From Pseudoscleropodium purum (taxonomy: Eukaryota > Streptophyta > Bryopsida > Hypnales > Brachytheciaceae), in the NCBI GenBank assembly GCA_963969395.1, contig OZ017795.1, positions 11,036,001 to 11,100,000 of the forward strand: a DNA stretch of 64,000 nt, read 5' to 3'. The position numbers and the translations under genes are program-made. This document shows positions 39,514-52,094 of this stretch, in pieces (positions within the stretch are counted from its first letter, which is position 1; each line of letters begins with the position of its first letter). Below the pieces are notes generated by a model. The model was not told where the DNA came from and ran no database searches. It worked only from the letters and a program-made list of their open reading frames with translations.

Positions 39514-40586
39514 ATAACTAATACAAAGCAGTATACCTCGCGATTATAACATTCAAAAACACAATGCACTTCCAGATGGACCTAACATGGGTTCTTTTCA
39601 CACAAATTTTGCTTCAACAACATCTACATGGGGCTACATGACCAAAGACTCTTTTTTGGTTGAGAAAATATGAGGAAGCGTATTTTGCAATTGGAACAAT
39701 ACAATGGACACCGCACTTCCTAACATGAATTCCTTTCATACTGATTTTGTTGGAGCGACATCCACATGGGGTTGCATGATCGAAGACTACAATGTGATCT
39801 ACAAAAAATACAAAGTGTACTTCGCGCTTACAACAATGCAAAATACACCACGCTTCCTCATGGACCCAACATAAAATTTGAATACTAATTTCTTAAGAGG
39901 AATATCTATAGGGGGTTGCATGACCAAAAACTACAATATTCTCCGCATAATAATTGAAAAGGGAATTTTACAATTGCAACAACGCAAAAGACACTACGTT
40001 CTTCATACACTAAAAATGAATTCTTCCTATATCAATCTCATAAGAGCGGCATCTACATGGAGTTGCATGACGAAGGACTAAAATTTCCTCCGTAGAAAAT
40101 ATGAAGCGTACTCCAATTACAACAATGCAAAATACACTGCGCTCTCATGGACTCATCATAAATTCCGTTCATACCAATTTCTTAAGAGCAACATCTACAT
40201 GGAGTTGCATGATCGAAGACTACAATTTTCTCCAAACAATAATTGGAAGCATACTTCGCGATTACAACAATACAAAGACACCACCTTTCCTCATACACCC
40301 AACATGAATTCAAGACATACCAACTTCAAAATAGCAACATGTATATAGGGTTGCATGACCGAAGATTGCATTTCTCTCAGCGGAAATGAGAAAAGCAGTT
40401 GTGACACTTGTGATTACAACATTGAAAACCTAAATGCGTCTCCTCACAGATTCAATATGAACTACTTCCACACCAATTTCTTAAGAGCAATGGCTACATG
40501 TATGCAGATGCTTCTATGTTTCAAAACAAACAACAACAGCAATACATTGGTAATGCTACAACCTATTTGAGGATAATGGCACTTAC

Positions 40587-40688
40587 TCGAAACTCATAGC
40601 AACGTCCACGCTCGCCATTGAAACTGTCAAACTTGGGCCAGAAGATGTTGGAATACAATACGTTGCAGTCCGCAAGAGTACAAGAAAA
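40587..40688 (-). CDS. Exon-like open segment in the left arm
   Basis: 34 codons bounded by an AG acceptor and a CGA|GTAAGT donor, encoding a stretch that includes CNVLYSNIFWPKFDSFNGER. The mirrored copy is at 50065-50166. Just upstream on the same strand (about 40945-40800) is another open stretch including LLKALSDVREVVRRCG. Together they suggest 5' exons of an unknown gene reading toward the palindrome array. I could not connect them to a full gene. Confidence 0.4.
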
Positions 40689-41154
40689 CTCAACAAAGGA
40701 AAATGAACAAGTCAGCTACAGAAAGACTGATTAATTTTGATGTGAAATTGGCACAGAAGATGGAGGTTCCGGAGAAGGTAGACAGAGCTTCTAGAGAGTA
40801 GGCGCGGAAATACTTGAGCAAAATGTTTTGGATTTTTGTATTTCCCTCAAATTCCTCAACATCATTCCACATCGGCGTACAACTTCTCTGACATCACTTA
40901 ACGCTTTGAGCAATGTCAGCACATTCCTTGTCAGGTTTACACCATTGGAGTGCGGCGCCTTTAGTATGGAATCAACAACAGATTTGCCAACATTATAATG
41001 TTTATTAATAGTGTATATATTTATTCACATTCTTTGGATGATATTTGATGAATTTATGAAGGGCTGACATACCATGAAACAATACTTCCCAACAGCTACA
41101 CACTTAAAGTAGAGGGCTCAAAAATCATTCATCTAAAGAAAAAGATGCATTTTT

Positions 41155-41420
41155 ATTATTTTCGTTATTTTTGATATTTCGTTACAATATAACAAAATAA
41201 CAAAATAACATAAATAACAAAATAACAATATGACAAAATTAAAAAATTAAAAAAACAAGTATTACTCAAATAAATACTAAAAATAAAAAAAATTTAAATT
41301 TTAAATTTAAATTTAAATTCAAAATTTTAAAATTTTTAATTAACAATATAATAAAATAACAATGTAAAAGAATAACAATATAACAATATAACAATCATAC
41401 TACTAAAATCATAACTCCCA
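41155..41420. repeat. Low-complexity ATAACAA / AT tract (left arm)
   Basis: Runs of ACAAAATAACAAAATAACA and pure AT, mirrored in the right arm at about 49333-49598. Confidence 0.85.
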
Positions 41421-42837
41421 TTGTAATATTGCAAATGCTACCATTAATACTAAGGACTACTGCTTGTTATGCTACGCATTCATTGTATCACATTGGTAAA
41501 ATTATGATACATTTCAATAGAATGCATGATAATGATTTCAATAAGTCTTTAAAATAATTATTTTAAATTTTTGGTAAAAGTACTTTCAATTATGCATACG
41601 TAGATATCATATTTTTTCACAATGTGATATTTCAGAAATACAGTAGCAATTTGCATCACCTTTGTAATATCACTTATTACAAAGAGTGATATTATAGAAA
41701 TAATATAGTTGTTGCAATTAAGGTGATATTAAAGAAGATTTGTAGGGTGATATTATAGAGGTAGCAATTCCATTGCTTCTCTTGGCTTACATTTCTATGA
41801 TTTTGTGCTTTTGTGAGTTTTGAGCTTTCATGATTTCCATTTTCAATTGCTATTATCAAATGATTTTGAGAAATTTATTCAATTCAAGCAATTTTGAATT
41901 TCACAACAATTAAGCTACTTACAAAGTTTTTGATATTTATAAGTTTTTCTTTTCAATTCTTCAATTTGAGGTGCCATTCTTTGTAAAAAATTGAGTCAAA
42001 TTTCTAATGCATTCTAATATACGTGTATCCCTCATAGTATTCACTATTGCATATATTTCATTCATCATTCCATAAATTCCTATTGTGCATTTCAATATAT
42101 GCTTACTTGTACAGGAAATTATACAAAGATTTTTGTAAATTTTAATTAAAGATTTATTGAATTTTTTTCGCATTTCAGGTGGAAAGTGAATACGCTCAAC
42201 GAGATGTAGTCGGAATTGAAACGGAGTGTTTTTTTCTTTGGAAAATGACGGTGCTTTCATGAAAACACAGAGAGAACAAACAATTAGGCTGGCTCACTCA
42301 ACAAACTAATTAAATGAACCGGTAACTAAATTAATAAAATGAAATATGGTGTTAAGGCAGGTACCCCAAAAATCACCACTTTTATGAATTGTGTCTAGTT
42401 ATTATTGTTAGACTAGTCAAATTTTCATATTTTCCTATTGGCAAGTGAAAGGAAGTTCTAGTGTACTAAAAAACATGACACTTGGATACCATATGCATAA
42501 GTTATGGAGGGTCAAAGTTCTTTTTGGTAGATGTTCTCAAATCATTTATTCAACATATGTACATATTGATTTGGGATATGTACACAAAGAGATGGTGATG
42601 GTTTTAAGTAGGGTGCAATTTTGGGTGTACTCACCTTAGTTCTTTATATTGATGAAGTGTCTGGAATTTCCCAATCCTTAGAAGAAATCCTCTCTACAAC
42701 CCACAATCACCAACATGGGTAAGTAACTCCACAATAGTTTGTCAAGGACTTGGGATTATAAATTCATTTTCAAGCTAATTATGTAATTATAAAGAGTGAA
42801 TTATTATTGTTAGTAATTTTTTGAAAAGAAATAGGCT

Positions 42838-44300
42838 GATATAATATAGAAATAATATATAAGAGTGATTCCTTTGATACAAAAATTAGAGGTTGAATTT
42901 TTCAAGGATACACACACACAAGCTCACTTTTCCATTGCACAATTTGATGCAAGGTAAATGAAACTGTGACAAGCAAAACATCCAATGTAGAAACCCAAAA
43001 AATGACACAACATAGTGGCTTATATCAACTCTTGACAAAAAATGTGCAATAATAGAGATTTGAACTAATTAGTTAGGATTAGTGGCCACAATCAATGTCT
43101 TGATTGATGGTGAAGGAATTATTAGTAACTATAGAAGGAACTTCCATTTTTTTAGTATAAATTTGTAATAAGAAAGGAACTTTTTTATTCCTTCATATCA
43201 TGGTCATGTTAGAAAATATTGTGACTATTGTAGGTGGTGAGATGACCATTATACATACACTTTGGGGGGGGTTTGGGGATCATCTAAGGATTGTTTTGGG
43301 CTAATTGGGCAACAAACTTCAAAAAAATTATAACAAATTCATACTTTGTAAAAGAAAAATATTTTTTTTTCTCCATTTTCCACATATGTCTTTATATAGA
43401 ATTTTTTTTAAAAAATTCAATAATGTCAACAAAGGAAACCAATCATTCTGCATGTTATAGATTGATGTATCTATTTATGAACCCTTAGATGTTGAGGGAA
43501 TAATTAACATATTTGCATTGCTTCTAAGAGTCATTTGACAATAAGAAAATCTCATGTTAAGCTTATTTTAGGGTTAAGTTGTAGGAAGCAACCCATCCCT
43601 AACTAACACCTCATTCTAGCAATGTAAGCTATTTTCTTTTTGTGTAGAACACAAAAGTGATGACTAATTATGGCACATTTCCCAATGCAATTGTGGCTCA
43701 TTATAATTGGCTAACAAGACTATCAATATTGCAAACATCCTTGGTGAATTTTGCAACCAGCCCTTAGTTGGAAAGAGGAAGGTCTATATCACCGGCATGC
43801 AAGAAAGCCTATCTTCTACTAAAAAATTCTTAGTGATTTTGTGTTGTGGAAAAAAAATCCAGAAAATTATGCATACCTTCTGTTGCCTATTTTTACACAT
43901 GTGAAAATTTAGCCTATGAAGAAACCCACCCTGCAAGTGGCCTTTCGAGGTTGACAACAAAGTAGGTCCTAGCGATGAAGCGATCCGTATCGTCTAGTGA
44001 GGAACTCACGACGCAGATTAACCCTCCTCAATAAATTTCAGGGATGGAAAGTTATAACTTAATCTATAACTTAGAAGCACTTGCAAGTACAGTCATTCAA
44101 CTGACAACGCAACAAGGTATCGACAACAACAGATGCTACAATCAGAATGCGGAAAGCACAAACCCAGAAACAGGGACAAATTTCTTAAGTTATAACAAGG
44201 AATGGTGAACTTCATTAATTAAATTGGCACGATTCCAGCTCCAAAAATTGTGACAAATATGCACATAACAGTCAAAAATCTAGGACTGGTAGGCATTAAC
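42838..44300. other. Spacer DNA between the arms, left part
   Basis: AT-rich, no gene recognised. 43130-43350 (TTAGAAAATATTGTGACTAT and following) is a diverged copy of sequence at about 59560-59690, so it is repeat-derived. An eight-base G run sits at about 43263-43270. Confidence 0.5.
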
Positions 44301-44309
44301 AATTCAGAA

Positions 44310-44660
44310 CTAAAGTGTTGGAATATCAAAATTGACGTTCAGGATCTCCCATTGTGCCCAAATTTTTTTCTCTCTTACAATTCGCAATTGTAATCCCCCA
44401 ATGAGACTCCAAATCGAACCCTCCCGTCCTTCGCAAACAATTTGAAGAAGATTTCCATCGGGCTCAACATTATAGATCAAACATGGAGGAGCTAGAAATT
44501 CACTGCCGCAATTAAATATGTGCGTTATCGTCCTCAGAATATGGTTGAAATCGGCCGGTTTGAACACTTGAATCGATTTTTGAGGGTACAAAATAGTTGC
44601 CTTTGAAGCTGGGTACAGCCACCTTGGAAAATAATAAGCTCGACGTAACTGCATTGTCAT
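44310..44660 (-). CDS. Unknown protein fragment, spacer gene (116 aa)
   Basis: ATG at 44660, stop at 44310. It encodes MTMQLRRAYYFPRWLYPAS and later LIYNVEPDGNLLQIVCEG and WAQWEIL. The frame stays open upstream of the ATG for at least 15 codons (PPRIAEFQTFGQCKKR), so the true exon is longer. That upstream piece resembles an arm segment at 48070-48118 (RIGKFQTLHQYKEL followed by a GTGAGT donor), suggesting related exons in spacer and arms. GC content is above the surroundings. No known domain is recognised. Confidence 0.4.
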   Translation of the reverse strand: MTMQLRRAYYFPRWLYPASKATILYPQKSIQVFKPADFNHILRTITHIFNCGSEFLAPPCLIYNVEPDGNLLQIVCEGREGSIWSLIGGLQLRIVREKKIWAQWEILNVNFDIPTL

Positions 44661-45300
44661 TCGCTTTTTACATTGACCAAATGTCTGGAACTCCGCAATC
44701 CTTGGTGGAAAACTTTATCTCCACTCCCACTGGAAACAGAGTTTAGAGACCGTTGCAAGTGAATTCAAAGGCTTCCTTCACAATCCTGATGACTTAAAGC
44801 ATCTACAAATTGCATAATGAGTGCACTGTCATCACATCAGAACCCACCCCTAACCATAATGATAGGATACAAATGTAGCAAGGGAACCGCAGGCAACCAA
44901 GTGTTCGAATCTCCCTCAAACATCAACACCTTTTTGTTACTCATTGAATTTAGGATTGGAGAAAATCAACATTCCAGCACATTACATTACAAGCAAGGGG
45001 AACTACATCGTTCGAAGGACAGGACATCAGTTCCAGTCAATCGAACTGCTTGAAAAGTAATCTAACCTAAGCATGTTCTATATGGAACACGAAACTTGTA
45101 TTTGATAATAAACACACACCAACAATAATTACACACCAAAGAAAGTTGAATCTACAGATTTGAATATACATAGATTCAATTAAGAACACAAAGTCTACAT
45201 ATACTCCGCAAAGCCTGCATTTAATCTTGAAAAAGTTTACATCTCCCATAATAGCCATCCAAATGGATTCTTCATAAAACTAATCTCCCAGTTGACCTTG

Positions 45301-46950
45301 TGTCGCAGCTTAAAATTTTGATTTTCTTAGCATGCACCAAAATAGGAACGGAAACTAGCCATTAGAGAACCGGATCCGATTAGGTGAAGAAGGAAAACTC
45401 AAAACTAGCACAGAACATGAAGTAGTGGGCCTCTTAGATCTAATCCGATCAGGAGTAACTATCGACGGAAACGGAATGCAATACGGATTAGGTCTAGGAC
45501 CGGATTATGGGTGAACCGGATTCAAGACGACCAAACCGGAAATGGTCTAGAGACTATATAAGGAGGAGCCTTCGCAGTTGCACTCCTTTTTACAAACTCG
45601 ACCTTGAGCGCGCGTCGTAGAGTTTTTTGCGTTTGTGTGCTGCAAGCTTTGATTCCGGTTGAGATCGGAGAGAGAACGTGAGGAACGGAACCGGAACTTG
45701 AGTGAAGTCTTCGAGCAGCTGGATCCGCAAAGCAGAAGCTCGACAGTAGGATCTAGGGTTGTAGAGTAGATAGGATTTTGATTTGAGTTAGGAGTAGGAG
45801 CGGATTCGGATCGGGATCCGGCTCAACAGTATTAGGTTAGACCGGAAGTTGAATTAGGGTGGCGGCGGACCCCCACGGGTTTTCCGCTCCGCTTTGTATT
45901 TTTAGGGTTTTTACCCTTTGTATAGAAATCGGTTCCTGCAATGGGAACTGGGAGTCTTCATTTTGCAAATCTCTTGTGCCTTCCTCTTCTCCTCATTGTG
46001 TGTCTCTCTCCAGCGCGACATGGTTGTATGATGTGGAGTTAGGATGGTGTGAGCCGGTTTGTGAGTGATTTCTCCCCTTGGTGTTTTCTTTTCCGATTCT
46101 ATATGCATGTGAGTAGGTATCTAAGAGTTGGGAGTGAACTTAGTTCCTCAGCACTTCTAGAGTTCCAGGTTCCGGGTGAGAAAGCCGTTGTTAGGCTAGG
46201 CGGGTAGGGAAGGATTCCTTAGTTGCGCTAGAACTCCCGAGTGGGAAATCCGGTCGAGTGTCCGATCTCCTGTGAGGTCTCACCACCCGTATGGGTAAAC
46301 GGAAGAACTTTAGTTGATGTTGGAACGGACAGGTACACTTGTAACCACCTATCTTCGCACGGATCGGAAGTAGCATCAAGGTCGTTGTAGTATGAGAGGG
46401 TCGAGTGTGGGGTCTTTGTGTGACCTACAACCCGGATTGCTATCTGGGTTGTTGTGAAGGACCAAACCGGATCCGGATTAGCTTAGGAGTTTAGGAAATA
46501 GGACAGTGGGTCTTCGGCCACTATAAGTCACGGAAGGAGTGGTGGGCCTACCACTCTCAAATGTAAGTGGCGACCCCTCTGATGGTGAAACAGAGGCAAA
46601 ACCAAACCAGATAGGATTATGGATACATGATGACCATCCGGACAGGATTGATCAAGACAGATTTCCAGGACCGGAAGTTGTAAAGATCCTAGGATTTGGA
46701 TATTTGCACAGACCGGATAGTTAGTAGGATCGGAAGGAGTAATCCGGTCTATAGTTATCCGGTATGGTGGTATTTCTGGTTCTAGATCTAGGACCGGAAA
46801 GTAAGATTGGAATACTGACTGAGCTTAACTGCTTAATAGAGCTAGATACTTCACAGGATCTCGTGGGTTCGATCTTTAGAGTCATTTAGTTATACTCTAG
46901 AGCGATTTTTGTGAGTATAATGGGGAATTTACCTGCCCTGTGCTGCGACA
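45301..46950 (+). mobile_element. Solo LTR (1,650 bp)
   Basis: Begins TGTCGCAGC and ends GCTGCGACA: the TG...CA form, with a perfect 9-bp terminal inverted repeat. It is flanked by a perfect 5-bp duplication CCTTG (45296-45300 and 46951-46955). No internal retrotransposon domain is present, so it is the product of LTR-LTR recombination. It is GC-richer than its surroundings and dense in CCGGA/TCCGG motifs. A TATA box near 45555 gives the plus orientation. Copia or gypsy origin cannot be decided from the LTR alone. Confidence 0.9.
45555..45563 (+). promoter_or_regulatory. TATA box of the solo LTR
   Basis: TATATAAGG about 255 bp into the LTR, followed about 25-40 bp later by a plausible transcription start in GTTGCACTCC. 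Confidence 0.6.
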
Positions 46951-47231
46951 CCTTGTGTTGACTACCTAGCCTCAACAACAAGTTTAATATCGCCTAATCA
47001 ATACTAAAGGAGAATGTGCATCTTGTTCCCTTCCATGAATCTGATTCGGTGATGAAGGAATTGAAATAAAAGCAAAGATATATAAGGAAATACTAATAAG
47101 CATTGGTCCAAAGAGCAACATCGATCAGCTTTTTCAACTACTTTCAATTCCATCAATATGAAGCATTACATCTTCTGTTCAACATGGCCTTCTGCTAAGC
47201 CCAATGACAATGAGGATGGAATAAGAACATA

Positions 47232-47903
47232 CTATCGCACTGCAATGTTTTCTCCATCACCTTGGAGGAACACAAGGTCTTCGTTGAGGTAGTCAAGAGT
47301 AGAAGCTGCATGAAAATACAACCATTCCCGTCTCCAATCGAAATTTCCAAGGATAGGCATTTCAGAGCCAATTATTTTCTTGAATCGCATTGTTAAGTGC
47401 TTTGCCGTTGATATATCCAAATTCTTGAAAGTTTCACTTCTTATCAAACTCGACTTAAATAAATGATGACTTACGAAATCTTCATATGTCAGTGTACAGT
47501 TGCCCCAAAGATCCTGTAATTTCCTACTAAACTTCACCTGATGAACAAAGATAGTCTCATTTTCATATTGTGTAACAAAGGCAGTACACCTAGTGTGAAA
47601 CATGTAAGGGAATGTACCTTGAAGCTCTTCATCTTCTAGTGTGACCCTATTATTAAACCCTGCTCTTCTAAAAGCTAGGAAGCATTCTCTAGTGATGAAG
47701 AAATTGGTACTATTAATAGGAATTGATTTGGGCAGGTAATTGAGTTCATTAGAAGTTAAACCCACTCCAACACTTTTCAACCATCCAAACAATCGATACG
47801 TTTCTCCTCGAAGTATCGGCTTGAACGTATTCAAAACCAACAAGGCCATCTTGGAGTGCAAAGATTGCCACCAATCCATGACCATAAATATGATATTTGG
47901 CAA
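47232..47903 (-). CDS. Unknown protein, spacer gene (about 217 aa)
   Basis: A long open frame ending at 47232. The first ATG is at 47885 (MVMDWWQSLHSKMALLVLN); the frame stays open a little further upstream, toward the arm boundary at 47916. It is rich in aromatic residues, with WLKSVGVGLTSNELNYLP, FRRAGFNNRVTLEDEELQG and NFDWRREWLYFHAAS. No signal peptide, transmembrane run or family motif is recognised. It lies in the same orientation as the fragment at 44310-44660; the solo LTR lies between them, so the two may be exons of one gene split by the retrotransposon. The 5' part may have been lost at the arm junction. Confidence 0.45.
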   Translation of the reverse strand: MPNIIFMVMDWWQSLHSKMALLVLNTFKPILRGETYRLFGWLKSVGVGLTSNELNYLPKSIPINSTNFFITRECFLAFRRAGFNNRVTLEDEELQGTFPYMFHTRCTAFVTQYENETIFVHQVKFSRKLQDLWGNCTLTYEDFVSHHLFKSSLIRSETFKNLDISTAKHLTMRFKKIIGSEMPILGNFDWRREWLYFHAASTLDYLNEDLVFLQGDGENIAVR

Positions 47904-49332
47904 GGTGAGGCCTAAAGCCTATTTCTTTTCAAAAAATTACTAACAATAATAATTCACTCTTTATAATTACATAATTAGCTTGAAAATGAATTTATAATCC
48001 CAAGTCCTTGACAAACTATTGTGGAGTTACTTACCCATGTTGGTGATTGTGGGTTGTAGAGAGGATTTCTTCTAAGGATTGGGAAATTCCAGACACTTCA
48101 TCAATATAAAGAACTAAGGTGAGTACACCCAAAATTGCACCCTACTTAAAACCATCACCATCTCTTTGTGTACATATCCCAAATCAATATGTACATATGT
48201 TGAATAAATGATTTGAGAACATCTACCAAAAAGAACTTTGACCCTCCATAACTTATGCATATGGTATCCAAGTGTCATGTTTTTTAGTACACTAGAACTT
48301 CCTTTCACTTGCCAATAGGAAAATATGAAAATTTGACTAGTCTAACAATAATAACTAGACACAATTCATAAAAGTGGTGATTTTTGGGGTACCTGCCTTA
48401 ACACCATATTTCATTTTATTAATTTAGTTACCGGTTCATTTAATTAGTTTGTTGAGTGAGCCAGCCTAATTGTTTGTTCTCTCTGTGTTTTCATGAAAGC
48501 ACCGTCATTTTCCAAAGAAAAAAACACTCCGTTTCAATTCCGACTACATCTCGTTGAGCGTATTCACTTTCCACCTGAAATGCGAAAAAAATTCAATAAA
48601 TCTTTAATTAAAATTTACAAAAATCTTTGTATAATTTCCTGTACAAGTAAGCATATATTGAAATGCACAATAGGAATTTATGGAATGATGAATGAAATAT
48701 ATGCAATAGTGAATACTATGAGGGATACACGTATATTAGAATGCATTAGAAATTTGACTCAATTTTTTACAAAGAATGGCACCTCAAATTGAAGAATTGA
48801 AAAGAAAAACTTATAAATATCAAAAACTTTGTAAATAGCTTAATTGTTGTGAAATTCAAAATTGCTTGAATTGAATAAATTTCTCAAAATCATTTGATAA
48901 TAGCAATTGAAAATGGAAATCATGAAAGCTCAAAACTCACAAAAGCACAAAATCATAGAAATGTAAGCCAAGAGAAGCAATGGAATTGCTACCTCTATAA
49001 TATCACCCTACAAATCTTCTTTAATATCACCTTAATTGCAACAACTATATTATTTCTATAATATCACTCTTTGTAATAAGTGATATTACAAAGGTGATGC
49101 AAATTGCTACTGTATTTCTGAAATATCACATTGTGAAAAAATATGATATCTACGTATGCATAATTGAAAGTACTTTTACCAAAAATTTAAAATAATTATT
49201 TTAAAGACTTATTGAAATCATTATCATGCATTCTATTGAAATGTATCATAATTTTACCAATGTGATACAATGAATGCGTAGCATAACAAGCAGTAGTCCT
49301 TAGTATTAATGGTAGCATTTGCAATATTACAA

Positions 49333-49598
49333 TGGGAGTTATGATTTTAGTAGTATGATTGTTATATTGTTATATTGTTATTCTTTTACATTGTTATTTT
49401 ATTATATTGTTAATTAAAAATTTTAAAATTTTGAATTTAAATTTAAATTTAAAATTTAAATTTTTTTTATTTTTAGTATTTATTTGAGTAATACTTGTTT
49501 TTTTAATTTTTTAATTTTGTCATATTGTTATTTTGTTATTTATGTTATTTTGTTATTTTGTTATATTGTAACGAAATATCAAAAATAACGAAAATAAT
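49333..49598. repeat. Low-complexity AT / TTGTTAT tract (right arm)
   Basis: Mirror of 41155-41420: repeated TTTTGTTATTT and AT-only runs. Confidence 0.85.
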
Positions 49599-50064
49599 AA
49601 AAATGCATCTTTTTCTTTAGATGAATGATTTTTGAGCCCTCTACTTTAAGTGTGTAGCTGTTGGGAAGTATTGTTTCATGGTATGTCAGCCCTTCATAAA
49701 TTCATCAAATATCATCCAAAGAATGTGAATAAATATATACACTATTAATAAACATTATAATGTTGGCAAATCTGTTGTTGATTCCATACTAAAGGCGCCG
49801 CACTCCAATGGTGTAAACCTGACAAGGAATGTGCTGACATTGCTCAAAGCGTTAAGTGATGTCAGAGAAGTTGTACGCCGATGTGGAATGATGTTGAGGA
49901 ATTTGAGGGAAATACAAAAATCCAAAACATTTTGCTCAAGTATTTCCGCGCCTACTCTCTAGAAGCTCTGTCTACCTTCTCCGGAACCTCCATCTTCTGT
50001 GCCAATTTCACATCAAAATTAATCAGTCTTTCTGTAGCTGACTTGTTCATTTTCCTTTGTTGAG

Positions 50065-50166
50065 TTTTCTTGTACTCTTGCGGACTGCAACGTATTGTAT
50101 TCCAACATCTTCTGGCCCAAGTTTGACAGTTTCAATGGCGAGCGTGGACGTTGCTATGAGTTTCGA
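50065..50166 (+). CDS. Exon-like open segment in the right arm
   Basis: Identical mirror copy of 40587-40688, with AG acceptor at 50063-50064 and donor CGA|GTAAGT at 50167. It reads toward the palindrome array and the transposase remnant. Confidence 0.4.
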
Positions 50167-51239
50167 GTAAGTGCCATTATCCTCAAATAGGTTGTAGCAT
50201 TACCAATGTATTGCTGTTGTTGTTTGTTTTGAAACATAGAAGCATCTGCATACATGTAGCCATTGCTCTTAAGAAATTGGTGTGGAAGTAGTTCATATTG
50301 AATCTGTGAGGAGACGCATTTAGGTTTTCAATGTTGTAATCACAAGTGTCACAACTGCTTTTCTCATTTCCGCTGAGAGAAATGCAATCTTCGGTCATGC
50401 AACCCTATATACATGTTGCTATTTTGAAGTTGGTATGTCTTGAATTCATGTTGGGTGTATGAGGAAAGGTGGTGTCTTTGTATTGTTGTAATCGCGAAGT
50501 ATGCTTCCAATTATTGTTTGGAGAAAATTGTAGTCTTCGATCATGCAACTCCATGTAGATGTTGCTCTTAAGAAATTGGTATGAACGGAATTTATGATGA
50601 GTCCATGAGAGCGCAGTGTATTTTGCATTGTTGTAATTGGAGTACGCTTCATATTTTCTACGGAGGAAATTTTAGTCCTTCGTCATGCAACTCCATGTAG
50701 ATGCCGCTCTTATGAGATTGATATAGGAAGAATTCATTTTTAGTGTATGAAGAACGTAGTGTCTTTTGCGTTGTTGCAATTGTAAAATTCCCTTTTCAAT
50801 TATTATGCGGAGAATATTGTAGTTTTTGGTCATGCAACCCCCTATAGATATTCCTCTTAAGAAATTAGTATTCAAATTTTATGTTGGGTCCATGAGGAAG
50901 CGTGGTGTATTTTGCATTGTTGTAAGCGCGAAGTACACTTTGTATTTTTTGTAGATCACATTGTAGTCTTCGATCATGCAACCCCATGTGGATGTCGCTC
51001 CAACAAAATCAGTATGAAAGGAATTCATGTTAGGAAGTGCGGTGTCCATTGTATTGTTCCAATTGCAAAATACGCTTCCTCATATTTTCTCAACCAAAAA
51101 AGAGTCTTTGGTCATGTAGCCCCATGTAGATGTTGTTGAAGCAAAATTTGTGTGAAAAGAACCCATGTTAGGTCCATCTGGAAGTGCATTGTGTTTTTGA
51201 ATGTTATAATCGCGAGGTATACTGCTTTGTATTAGTTAT

Positions 51240-52017
51240 AATCAACTGTCGTGAAAAATATGCAAAGTTATCATTGAGTCAACGATAACTTTTAGTAGAA
51301 TTCAAAGGTGCGTTCATTTCCAATAATCAACTGTTGTGAACTATATCCAAAGTTATCATTGAGTCAACGATAACTTTTGGTAGAATCCAAAGGTGCGTTC
51401 ATTTCACAATAATCCATTGTCAAGAAATATATGCAAAGTTATCGTTGAGTCAACGATAACTTTTAGTAGAATCCAAAGGTGCATTCATTTCACAATAATC
51501 CATTGTCAAGAAATATATGCAAAGTTATCGTTGAGTCAACGATAACTTTTATTCAAATCTGAAGATGCGTTCATTTCACAATAATCCATTGTCAAGAAAT
51601 ATATGCAAAGTTATCGTTGAGTCAACGATAACTTTTATTCAAATCTGAAGATGCGTTCATTTCACAATAATCAACTTTTGTGAAATATATGCCAAGTTAT
51701 CGTTGAGTCAATGATAACTTTTGGTAGAATCCAAAGGTGCGTTCATTTTACAATAATCAACTATCGAGAAATATATGCAAAGTTATCGTTGAGTCAATGA
51801 TAACTTTTGGTAGAATCCAAAGGTGCGTTCATTTTACAATAATCAACTATCGAGAAATATATGCAAAGTTATCGTTGAGTCAATGATGACTTTTACTCAA
51901 ATCTGAGGGTGTGTTCATTTCACAATAATCAATTGTAATTGCTAGCCTGAAATATATAAATGATCACTTTGTATGTTATTTTCTATCATCAAAGTTATCG
52001 TCAACTCACCGATAACT
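51240..52017. repeat. 86-bp tandem array of TGACTCA palindromes (right)
   Basis: Eight regular units plus one divergent outer unit, the mirror of the left array with one unit duplicated near 51780-51865. An isolated palindrome of the same design lies just outside at 52158-52180 (TTTATCATTGACTC, then AACGATAAA). Confidence 0.9.
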
Positions 52018-52094
52018 AAACAATTCTAGGAATTTAGAATATGAACCTCAGTATATTGATGTGATATAGAGTTGATCATATTAGAAGACTGTTT

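Larger units (their letters stand above)
38732..42837. repeat. Left arm of a 4.1-kb near-perfect inverted repeat
   Basis: The reverse complement recurs at 47916-52107. Positions 39.5-42.84 kb mirror about an axis at 45376.5 with the same encoded peptides. Toward the outside the right arm has one extra 86-bp unit. I saw only one base difference (near 38748, T versus C). The outer end is at CTAAATGCTTCAT, four codons inside the fusion gene's start. The inner end is at AAAAGAAATAGGCT. Confidence 0.95.

Noticed and set aside
45300..46953. DNA transposon with GTGTCGCAGC inverted ends and a 3-bp CTT duplication
   Set aside because: Shifting the boundary by two bases gives TG...CA ends with a perfect 5-bp duplication and an internal TATA box, which fits an LTR better.
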